Below, piece after piece: positions 11,644-21,191 of a stretch of DNA of 64,000 bases (position 1 is the stretch's first letter; each line of letters starts with the position of its first letter). The DNA lies in assembly GCF_910592395.1 (NCBI RefSeq), contig NC_088324.1:12674953-12738952 (forward strand), given 5' to 3'. The notes below the pieces were generated by a model. It was given only the letters and a program-made list of their open reading frames with translations, made no database searches and was not told where the DNA came from. The translations under genes were made by a program, and so were the position numbers. This DNA comes from Lineus longissimus. Taxonomy: Eukaryota > Nemertea > Pilidiophora > Heteronemertea > Lineidae.

Positions 11644-14616
11644 TCCCATTGAGAAGAAGGATTCCTCGCGCCTCATTCCCAATGGTTGGCAGTGCTGTTT
11701 TGATTTCATTCAGCAGCACCATGCACAAAGACATTCCATTAAATGTGACCTTCTCGAATCTCTCTCTTTCTAGGCGGCCTATACTGATATCATAAAGCTG
11801 CGCACTGTCAAATTGTTGGAGCACACCTCCTTTTACGACGTGCCAGAGAACTGGGCCCTTTTTTACCCCTGCAGAGCAGCCTCCCTCCACCGCACCGAAG
11901 TACCAATAATAGAAAGTGCTTACGCCTACACCATGAAGCATCTTTGTCATTTCATCTTGTCTTGAGAGATAACATTCTTTTCAAAGATTTCATCTAAAGT
12001 TTTCTAAACCTTCAGGGATTACACCTTATGTGGTAGAAGGAGTGGTGATGACATTTCATTCGTGGCATCAATGGTTATTTATGATACAAGAAGATACATG
12101 ACAAATGCCAAGAGTCATCTCCCATGGATTAAACTCGCCGATATCGACCACCTCTCTCTCGCAATCATAGAAATATACACCGGTTTCCATGGAAATGAGA
12201 TACACGTCTATTCCTACCCTCGCCCATCACTTGACGACAAAAGGGTCATTCTGAGATCGCCGTTGTCCCCCTAACAAAGCTTTTGTCAACGCTCTTGGTA
12301 TATCTCAAGAGTTAAAACACTGTATAAGAGTGTAAAGCACGATAACATCATTCCAAGTTAAATTGGAATAAAGATTTCATAACAAAGGGTCTCGATATCC
12401 TTTTCTCACAAAGGATGACGAAAATGTCCAAGGGGTTGAAATAGAACGGAGCGTTGCTGACGGCATTGTTGTGAGAATGTGCTAAGTCGGCGGTTATTAT
12501 TGTGGTTATGAATATTTTTAGATGTTTTGTTGTGAATTTGGTTATTTATCGCCATGGTACATGATGCAATGCAAAACCTATATTTGTACGCTACACAGTT
12601 AGTATAAAACGATAATAATTATCCAACTTAGATTTGATTGCAATTATCTTTATATAGGCCACAATTCGGTATGAGACGATTTGTCAGACTGGTTCAGTCC
12701 ATGCAGTAGATGTGTTTGGACTGATTTTGTTTCACAAAGGCTTATCAAAACAAAATTATGAATATTGTACAGCTTGATAACGATTTTCGTAATTAATGGT
12801 AAAAGTTGTTTGGTTTTCAGTTTGGTTATCCAGTAGATGGTGTTTGGACTGGAATGTTAGCGGTTTGGACAAAGGCTTAGTATGAAACTCAGTAATCAGT
12901 CGTCATGCATTGCTTGTTTGGCGTTTTTACAGTAGTTGTAAGCAAATTGGTGTGATCCACTGATTTGTTTGTATGTTTTGTGAAATGAGAAGTTCTTGAT
13001 TGCAATCAGGTTGAGATACAAATTTATATATTTTAATATATGATACAACTTTAGACTCGATTGTTAATCTAACTGTTTCTCGGTATTTATAAAATGTGGT
13101 AAATTCATTACTCAATAATCGCCGGTTTTGTTCTTGCCAAGATATGTGCCAATCAGGCATGACTGTAAAAATCAATAGTTTCATGAATAATGACAAACTT
13201 CCAGGAATTCAGGCCAAATAAAGATTGATAATGGGTAACTAACTATGATTGGGTGAAAGTTTGGTTTGAAGTCCCAAGGGTACGAAAGTGGTGTCTGGTG
13301 GTGTTCGTTATGGGCAGATATTTCATCCAGAGAAATTCAAACTATTTGTTGTAGGATGACATTAGACTATATTCCAGGTATATATTCGACCCCCGTATTC
13401 CAATCCAACTATTCAGGGTATTCAACGGTCTAGCCATATCGAATGCCCCGTCTGGCATTCCTTCTTATAAATGGGTATTCCATCCGGTCTAAGATACCTT
13501 TGCCACGTGCTTCAAGTTCAAGGTTACTTCTATTCCGTGCCAATACCATGGGTATGGTTTTGTGCGGGGGGGGGGGAACCTGGCCCATTTTGACCAACAG
13601 TTTCTTGAACTGTTTTGTTGTTTTGGCGGAGAGAAGAAATACATGTACTTCGAAAATTTGCAGATTTTATACGTGTAATTATTTAAAGTGTATATATCCA
13701 TAAAGACCTCAGCATACTTTGACGGAGTGTAACATACACAAACAGTATCATCATCTGTGTGGATTTGCAGGAATTCGAGCTTCTTTCGAGTTCCCGCACC
13801 CTTTTTTTTAGAATAGAGCATGAACCGAGGTGATCTCTAGTGCTGATGATTCTCCGAGTCATCGATTTCCATGCATTTCTCCCCACCCATCTGGCAGGGT
13901 TGACTCAGATTGTAAATTCCATGCAGATATTTGAGATCATCTCAATGGATGACTCACTTATCAGGCTCGTGAATGGTATTCTCCATGTATAGGGTCGCAT
14001 CAGGATTCACAACTGGGCCAAGAACAAAGGACGCGTGCAGTTCGTGTAGGCTATCTAAAGCGGTAATTATGACAAGAGAAGCTAGCTTCATAAACAGAAA
14101 CTGCTGGTGTTCATTTAAATTGTATTATTACAAACGAAACTTTGCCAATTAATGATTTTTACTGAGTTTGTGACTCAGGTTCACATGATCACCCAAAAGC
14201 ATGTGGGTCAATCAGCTGATGTCACTGAGCTGTTTCGGTAGTTGCATGGTGGCCTTATTAACGTCATGACTCGAAGCAGACATAACAGCAAGTAGCCAAG
14301 GAAAAACCCTTGGCAACAAGCAAGCTAGGACCGACCTGTCCGTGTGGCGCTGCTGACTGCATGAAGGGCCTCTCCGATAGGTTCTCCAGTACAACATAGG
14401 CCCGGAAATTCAAGGTCCACGCTCCACGACTCAACAATAACAACGACAGGACCAAACAACATCCTTGGCTATGGATAAAGCAAAAGATGATATTCTTTTT
14501 ACATCTTCAAAAATAAAATGTAACGTTTAATGTATACGCTCTTTTTATGTATCCATAGCCAATTCGAGACACGTTTGAAAAAGTCAGCCAAGAAAGAATA
14601 TAAAAGTATTTCTTCG

Positions 14617-14622
14617 TTTATT
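14617..14622 (-). terminator. possible poly(A) signal of the IER gene
   Basis: AATAAA on the minus strand, about 850 bp past the IER stop codon. It is the first canonical signal I find downstream. Signals of this kind are common by chance in AT-rich DNA, so the assignment is weak. Confidence 0.3.
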
Positions 14623-15475
14623 TACAACGCTGAATATCAGCATTTTATAAAATCCTGCTTAGTCAAAGTTGGCAGGTTCCCGTCAATTTCCACCTATATA
14701 TACATATTTTTGACATGAATGATGGTCAGTGATTAATGCATTGATAATGATGACTAATGACAGTAACGACAGTGCACCTTTTGTCTAGTGCACTATGGGC
14801 TATAAATAGATTGAAGTTATGTTTTTCTCAAGGCAAATTTGGCAATATAAAACCTAAACCGAGAATTCAAAGTGTTTAAGACCAAATAAAGTAAAGGTTA
14901 ATTGAAAATCGAAAGGACAAACTTATAATAGGTTTCCAAAACGAACGAGGGAAATTCTCTTTCAACTTTAAAAAGAAATAATGGAAAAAATATGATTAAT
15001 GTCTGTGAATGATGATTAGTTTTTGGCAGTGGTCAGCAAATATTGATTGTTATGCAACAGTCTTAGATAGATTCCACTCCAATGGACCAATAGTTCCAAG
15101 AAACAAAAGTAGTCTTTGGCTTCCAAAAGCTTTGTTTCACGTTGTCGTTAACAGCAGTTCAAATCAGACCATTGTCTTTTGTATTGTAATAAAATCGCGG
15201 GCAAGTGGACAATAACATCCTGGAAAGTCATAATCCTTTGTTGGAAGGGTCACAACCTACGCGATTCTTTCTAATAATAGAACATGGATGGTCTTTGTGT
15301 TGGGAGTCCACTCAGACAGTCACGTGACCCATTCGGAAATTAGGTCACCACACCTCGTGGCGTGAGTCACAATCCGAGTACGCCGTAAATTCCTCTTCGT
15401 GGAATGCACGGGGCAAGAATAGCACAATATCCGCTTAGGAGAGGTAAGGCCTCTCTAAGTCCTGAGTATTTCCTT

Positions 15476-16306
15476 TCATACAGTCATGGCCATAGCAATG
15501 ATAGGGCCAGCTAACTTAGTAAAACCATTGGCAACCGCAGTCGCACATGAGTTCGTGGCGGGATTGTCCGAAGAGTAACCTTGACCCTTGTTATGATGCC
15601 CACTTTGGGCCACGTTCACAAGTCCGCTAAAACCAGAGTTGAAAATGTTCACGAGAGTAGATATCTGCGTGTTGGATTCCTGAGGATTTTTCGTTACCAG
15701 AGCTGAAGAACTGTTGTCGTATTTCGCTCGTTTAGACGAGTTTGATTCCTCTTCGATTTCAGTATGGCGCCTTTTGTTGACGCAACCGCCACACGACGTT
15801 GAGTAATCCGTCTGCCTGTTCAACTTTTTCGGCTCCAAAACGTCACAGCTGGGTCGAGTTCTATCACAGTCTGCTTTATTTTCCTGTAATTTTTCGTTAC
15901 ATTCCATCGGCGTATTCTCCTTCTTGTTCTCATTTGCAACAGCAGGATCGTTTTCTTTGTTTTCTGAGCACGTTAAGTCCTGATCTTTCGACTTCAGTTG
16001 AGATTGAACGTCACTTTCTGACTGAGCGTTGTTTTTCGTGTCCATTGATTCGAGAGGTCGAGAGTTCACAACAGATTCTTGTTGTTTACTCACAGCTTGT
16101 TGTTGAGAAAGTTTTTCAGCTTTCGCTGCCTCTGTTTTCGCCTGGACTGTAGCTCTGTAAGTCTCGATGATGAAAACATTCTTGGCTCGTTGAAGGACAG
16201 TGGAAACCAGGAGATTTTTGTGTAAATCCACTCCCGTACGACGACCTCTGGCCGAGGCAATCTTCCCCAGAGAAACGGCGATCAAACGTTGTGCTTCAAC
16301 AGCCAT
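15476..16306 (-). CDS. IER2/IER5-family immediate early response protein
   Basis: The single exon encodes 276 aa. The N-terminal ~55 residues carry the IER-family signature: EAQRLIAVSLGKI, then RGRRTGVDLHKNLLVSTVL followed by an alanine-starting helix. The middle is low-complexity, rich in Q, E, K and S, with a basic nuclear-localisation-like pair (NKRRH about residue 180, SSKRAKYD about 192). The family's C-terminal motif NIFNSGFSGLV lies near residue 220 and a short hydrophobic end (GPIIAMAMTV) closes the protein. Vertebrate IER2 and IER5 are intronless growth-factor- and stress-induced nuclear proteins, IER5 acting with PP2A and HSF1. The lack of introns and the CRE and CArG-like box upstream fit that class. 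I cannot tell whether it is orthologous to IER2 or IER5; it is probably the pre-duplication form. The start is the first ATG of the family N-terminus. Confidence 0.9.
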   Translation of the reverse strand: MAVEAQRLIAVSLGKIASARGRRTGVDLHKNLLVSTVLQRAKNVFIIETYRATVQAKTEAAKAEKLSQQQAVSKQQESVVNSRPLESMDTKNNAQSESDVQSQLKSKDQDLTCSENKENDPAVANENKKENTPMECNEKLQENKADCDRTRPSCDVLEPKKLNRQTDYSTSCGGCVNKRRHTEIEEESNSSKRAKYDNSSSALVTKNPQESNTQISTLVNIFNSGFSGLVNVAQSGHHNKGQGYSSDNPATNSCATAVANGFTKLAGPIIAMAMTV

Positions 16307-16468
16307 CGTCTAAAACTTTTTTTCCTGACGTTTAGAATACTATTCCTTCCTATTCGGACCCGAGGTTGTCCAAACAGTGCGTTAAATCCGTTAGTTGTGA
16401 GCGACAGGCACGTCCGCACACGAGCAGCGTCTATAGTAGAATGAATTGGTACCGTTTGTGTAACATAA

Positions 16469-16494
16469 CCTTATTTTGAAATTCCATGACGTCA
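16469..16494 (-). promoter_or_regulatory. IER promoter elements: CArG-like box and CRE
   Basis: A perfect CRE, TGACGTCA, lies at 16487-16494, about 180 bp before the IER start codon. CCTTATTTTG at 16469-16478 is one base away from the SRF-binding CArG consensus CC(A/T)6GG. CCAAT motifs lie near 16509 and 16582, and a CACGTG near 16620. CRE plus SRE is the standard arrangement of immediate-early promoters such as c-fos. No clear TATA box is visible. Confidence 0.6.
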
Positions 16495-16639
16495 GCGTCT
16501 GGGCAGGGCGCCAATCAAGTGACGCTGACTAATGTGCATATTCATAAACTGACAGGTGCATGCCCGCCTTTTTCTGATTCAACCAATCAGAATGCCTAGA
16601 TATGACGTTATTTGACCGCCACGTGACCTACCGCCGTGA

Positions 16640-18475
16640 AACAAGCCAAACAAAGAATAACACTCGAGCTGCTGTCATGGAAACGTAGCCCCATTCATAT
16701 TTTTAGAACGGGAAGTCCGCTTTATCTATCTAGAAATGTATGTGACGTAGTGGAAGCTTTATATACCGTTTGCCTTATTTGGAACCATATTGGCATCGTA
16801 GACATTGGCCCAGGTATTTGTAAATACAAAGCACATGGCCTATTAGTCTATTTGGCGGGTTCAGCTTAGGTGCCACGTGGTATTTTCGCGTATATCATGA
16901 TATGTAACAGATCATGACTGTACTTTGATTCTCATCGTATGACTGACTAAAGTCATGTTGTTTTCACAATGGTAGTGATTAATTGGCCAATAATAACTCT
17001 TGGCCAAGATATCATGTTTGCGGTTTGGTCTTTCCAGATGGAATAAGGCCAATGGGTTATGATATAAAATAGCCTGTGCCTGGGACGCTGTGGACAATTA
17101 TTTCGGGAAAATATTCGTGACAATTGTGACATTCTCGCATCGATGACCCAGTTATGATATACGAACCAAGAAGAGTGCGGGCCCAGAAGGACCTTTGGTG
17201 ACTTGCAGTCTCCCCCTTTTCCATACCCGCCCTTCTCCGCTTGCTCATCTCGCAGTCGCGCCGCGGGCGAAATGAAACAATGAAACTGAACTTGGAAAAA
17301 CTACGTATGGCCCAGCCTAAATTAAGTCTACTTTAACACACCACATTCGCGCTAGAGTTTGCGTAGATGCCATCTGACCGGGACCGCAGGTCAGCATCTT
17401 TGGCCACCCGCGCAGTAAAACTGTCCACAGATATCGTGTTTTTTTACACTCTGGACGCAGTGGACCGACCTCGTTCCTCACACAAGGAGACCAAATAGGA
17501 TGACGCAATGGGCTGCCCAGGGTGTCTAGTTTCTTTAGGCACGCAACCTTTACACTGTATGAATAAAGCAAGCGACCAGGAAGTTACCCGAGAAAACTAC
17601 ACTCCCAGAACAGTTTCGGCGTTCAACCCAAATATTTTCTCAAACATCAACTTTAGATATATAGCCTACACTGTATTTTTTGGCAAGGAACGTACAAGGA
17701 AGTTTACCCGGCGGAGATATGGCAACGAGATGGACTGTACACAGGGGTGGTTGGACTAGGGAACATCCAAGGGTATCCAGTTGTAGATATAGATATAAGA
17801 AGGCAAGCAGGCAGCCAGGTCTCGTGACCATTGGCTTTTAAAAAAGTACATTTTGTATATACATGTATATATAAAAATAGTAGAAATAATTCCCGGTAAA
17901 GAATTGGGCCGATCCTTGGCTTCATGCCTAAATTTAGAAAATTGGCACACCCTTTACTAACATTGGTGACAACAATATTCCTAGAAGTCATTGATATTGA
18001 TTCAGTGTTAATTTGCAACCGCCTAATTCGTAACCCCCAGCATTTGTAATCAGCTAAAGATAGAATCAAACGCAACGCCCAGATAAGCGGTAATACGGAA
18101 ACGAATGTGTTGCCATCTATGTCGAAGTGTAGTAATTATGCACCGCGCAGGACTTAGACAGGTGTACCAATTCCCAGGGACAAGAGTCTTAGGTCATGGG
18201 TCTCTAATGTACTGCCTACAATAGGGAAGAAGTTTTTCCAGGAAGGACATTGAAGTCTGCTTAACTAGAACATTCTTACGGTGCTCAACTCGGAGTGTGG
18301 CTATAGTAATTTGTGATTTGGAAGGGAGGGGGGCATCCTAAGTACCATCCCTACACACGAAATTAGTTGCACCACTCCACGCGTAACAACATGTACCTCA
18401 AGGGAGGGCTGACTTGTCTCACAATGAACAAGCCCTATTCAGCAAGATGCTGATAAAGAAGGAAGGCAATGCATT
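16640..18475. other. intergenic region between the IER promoter and the UBR7 3' end
   Basis: Nothing coding is recognised. It contains the minus-oriented copy of a dispersed repeat (17450-17523). The short overlapping open frames here lack domain content and plausible splice partners. Confidence 0.5.
17450..17523 (-). repeat. dispersed repeat (family of three copies), minus-strand copy
   Basis: The reverse complement runs from CCCTGGGCAGCCCATTG through TTTGGTCTCCTT and GAGGAACGAGGTCGG to CCACTGCGTCC. It matches 60602-60700 closely and 4053-4135 more weakly. Confidence 0.65.
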
Positions 18476-18490
18476 GTATCAAAATAAAGT

Positions 18491-18496
18491 TTTATT
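18491..18496 (-). terminator. poly(A) signal, probable end of UBR7 mRNA
   Basis: AATAAA on the minus strand inside TACCAATAAAAC, about 1.1 kb past the UBR7 stop. It gives a 3'UTR of ordinary length, and no other gene end competes for it. Confidence 0.55.
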
Positions 18497-19622
18497 GGTA
18501 ACACTGACATACAATGAGGTTCTACAACAGCCTGCTGAGCAGGGTTTCTGGGTAGTCAAATATTAATACATAGGCATACATTATGCAACAGACAAACAGA
18601 ACTTACACATTACAAGAACATGAAGATCATTTTAAAAATGGCACTTCCAAAACATACGTAGTATACATACATGTAGACGCGGAGATCTCGGAAGAGTTAC
18701 ACTTGGCCACAGTCATTGATGTATAGGTAAACGTTTTTCAGTTGCTCCCCGTGGAAGTCTGAAGACCACGTACCCCCTCATCGTACATGTACCACCTCAC
18801 TTTTAGAAACATTTCTTTGCAAAGAACAGGTAATACAATTATGTCCTTCCACGTGTTCTGGGGAGGCACCGTACAGGTGATGTGTTAGAACTCTCTAGTC
18901 CTTGCTTCGGCAGAGAACTCGTTTGTGATTTCTTCTGGATGAGTTTGGAGCAAGTTCCCCCAAACAAAGTTGTTTCGGAAACTACCCAAAAATATTGGTA
19001 CCAACAAAAATACTGGGATGACCCTATTGAGCCAGTTAAGTTGCATCTAATACATATAGGCCTCTTACATGTTCTTTCTTCCACACGACAGATTTGTGAT
19101 CCCACTTCCGACAAGTAAAAACAACAAATTCGAGAACAACCTGGTTGGTATTCTAGCTCCTTCATAGTCATCCCCTGCAAGAACGGTAACATCACACCCC
19201 TTTAGACCACCCAAAAGGATCCTACGTGGATGACTTCCGCAGTGACCTTTGCAGGGTAACCCCCCGTTGGGATAGAAGGATCAACCCCCACGATCCCCCC
19301 GACATCGCACAGTGCAAAAATACCTTAGAGTTCACCCACTAGACCTTCTAGAAGGATCCTCAGACACATGCAGGGGTTGAACCCCTGTCCGGATATGTGC
19401 CAGAGCATTACTTCCAGAAGAACCAAGACCAATAAAATGTCATGGGACTTCAGTTATCACCATGAACATAAGGTAAAACCTGTTTGGCCTATTCTTTCAA
19501 GCATGTCACATATTGTCTCGTAGCAAATTTTGTGGTCTTGCAGTTACCGTAGGCTGAAAAGTACAAAATTGTCAACGAAACTCCTGCTACACCAGCTTAG
19601 TTTTAAAACTGCAAAGTCAACC

Positions 19623-20942
19623 TCAACGGCAATTAAATGGAACACTAACTCTCTGTTTCTTCCTCGCCTCCATTTGACCGAAGAACTCTTTGATATCCTC
19701 TGCTCGGACAACCTTACCATTTTCGGCAAATTTCTTCAAGTACTCGGTCAACTCGGATTTCATGTCATTGAAGCCATGCAACAGATCCACTTGCTGAGTA
19801 CGATGCATCTTCGACAGCTCGTGCATTCCCTTTTCATACTGAGATGATGAGCCGATGCCATCACCCTTTCCACGATTCTCGTACGATATTATTGTATCCG
19901 TTTCATCAGTCAAGAATGAGACCTTCTTATCCAAATACATCTCCTTGCAAGAATCACAACTGCACAATTTTGAACGCCAACCATTTTTCCAGAATGTGGC
20001 ACCTTTGCGACTTTGAAATTCACGTTTCTTCAGCTCCTTAAGGCGACAGACAACATCCTCATTTGACACAGATGCGCCAGCTGCCATGTCAGATCCTGAA
20101 CTTACTGCTGGTACCTCTCCTTTGACTGGCTCATTTGGGGCGGCACTATAAGCAGACTGTTCCTTGTCTTTTCCATTGACACCATTTTTGCGTTCTTTTT
20201 CAGCCCCTTTGATTTCAACGAGAGCGGACACTTCTTTCGACTGTCCATTAGAAGTGGTACAATCCTGCTCTTCCTTGACAACTTCAACTGGTGCTGCTGT
20301 TTCACTGCATGTCACCTTGACCTCGACCCCATGAACGAAGTAAGGCCACAAGAATTCACATGACTTCATGCAGGAGCCACAGATCATTTCATGATATTCT
20401 TCCGACTCCGGTAGCTCTGTCCCAAGATGGCGGCCATGGAACCAATCCTCGCAGACGACACACTGGATCATCTCGTCTTCAACCTCATCCTCTGGATCAG
20501 GATAAGGACGTGAACACGTGCAATAAGCTCCATGAAAATTATGATTGTATTTATTGTCCATGTTACGGGCCGATTTATCAGCCGACAACTTGCATTTGAA
20601 ATCGGTGGGAAATTTCTCATTTCCGCAATCGCATCGGAATGATCGTTTCGTGTACAGCTCATAAAGTTGGTGGCCCTCGTGACATTCCAATGAGCATGCA
20701 AGGCATATTCCTGCAGAATCCCCTGGAGTAGCAGCCTCTGCACATGTGTGACAAGAATACAGTGCTTGCCTGTGTACATAACCATGTGGATATGTACAGT
20801 TGGTATCATCACTTGCTCCCAAAACAGCATTGGCATCATCCTCAAGCTGTTTTTCCTCCTCTAAAACATCAACCATAGACAGTACATTCTCTTCTTCCAC
20901 ATTTCCCTCCATCGAATTTGCTGTCATTTCGTTTTCAGACAT
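19623..20942 (-). CDS. UBR7: UBR7, UBR-box and PHD-finger E3 ubiquitin ligase
   Basis: One open frame encodes 439 aa (human UBR7 is about 425). The UBR box spans about residues 49-118, with its Cys/His zinc ligands (SCHTC, CLACSLECHEGH, FRCDCGN). The atypical PHD finger spans about 138-197: CTCSRPYP, then CVVCEDWFH, then CGSC. A conserved C-terminal region follows (WRSKLCSCDSC about 325; KEFFGQMEARKKQR at the end). In mammals UBR7 is a nuclear protein linked to histone H2B ubiquitination and histone handling; unlike other UBR-box proteins it has a PHD instead of RING or HECT. The copy is full length and looks intact, yet has no introns, whereas vertebrate UBR7 and most neighbouring genes here are split. 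It shares its promoter region with the WW/CUE gene. Confidence 0.97.
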   Translation of the reverse strand: MSENEMTANSMEGNVEEENVLSMVDVLEEEKQLEDDANAVLGASDDTNCTYPHGYVHRQALYSCHTCAEAATPGDSAGICLACSLECHEGHQLYELYTKRSFRCDCGNEKFPTDFKCKLSADKSARNMDNKYNHNFHGAYCTCSRPYPDPEDEVEDEMIQCVVCEDWFHGRHLGTELPESEEYHEMICGSCMKSCEFLWPYFVHGVEVKVTCSETAAPVEVVKEEQDCTTSNGQSKEVSALVEIKGAEKERKNGVNGKDKEQSAYSAAPNEPVKGEVPAVSSGSDMAAGASVSNEDVVCRLKELKKREFQSRKGATFWKNGWRSKLCSCDSCKEMYLDKKVSFLTDETDTIISYENRGKGDGIGSSSQYEKGMHELSKMHRTQQVDLLHGFNDMKSELTEYLKKFAENGKVVRAEDIKEFFGQMEARKKQRVSVPFNCR

Positions 20943-21191
20943 GTTTATCGGGATACTTTGTTGCTAAAAATTGACAACTGCAATTCTTCCAAAAGTTAAA
21001 AACATGCAAGTCTTTCGCAAAAAAGGAGTGCTAATACATTTTGTGGACACAAATGTTTCACATTACGCGCGAGACTAATATCTTTGCAGCAGTCGAGTAG
21101 TCTATTATGGCACTAATAATTTTCGGCGCGAATTACTCCTTGTGGCGCCGCCTTTCCTCAATCGGCTACACTACAGAATGACAGAGTAAAC
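20943..21191. promoter_or_regulatory. bidirectional promoter of UBR7 and the WW/CUE gene
   Basis: The two start codons (20942 minus, 21192 plus) are 249 bp apart, with no room for two separate promoters. The gap has local CpG-rich patches (ACGCGCGAG; TTCGGCGCGAATT, an E2F-like site read on either strand; TGGCGCCGCC) and no TATA box. This is typical of shared housekeeping promoters. Confidence 0.7.

Larger units (their letters stand above)
624..14616. other. ~14 kb gene desert
   Basis: No open frame here shows recognisable domain content or a consistent splice chain. The longest, at 10087-10524, has no support beyond its length. The stretch does hold dispersed repeats (about 2033-2245 and 4053-4135), a MITE (4153-4297), poly-C or poly-G runs (near 870, 8020, 13566) and several perfect CRE octamers, annotated separately. 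It lies downstream of the minus-strand IER gene, so regulatory DNA for that gene is one possible content. Unrecognised short first exons are also possible near 4.9 kb and 10.56 kb. Confidence 0.5.

Noticed and set aside
17057-18075. Several overlapping frames of 60-123 codons on the minus strand
   Set aside because: No common splice chain, no recognised motif, and one overlaps a dispersed repeat (17450-17523).
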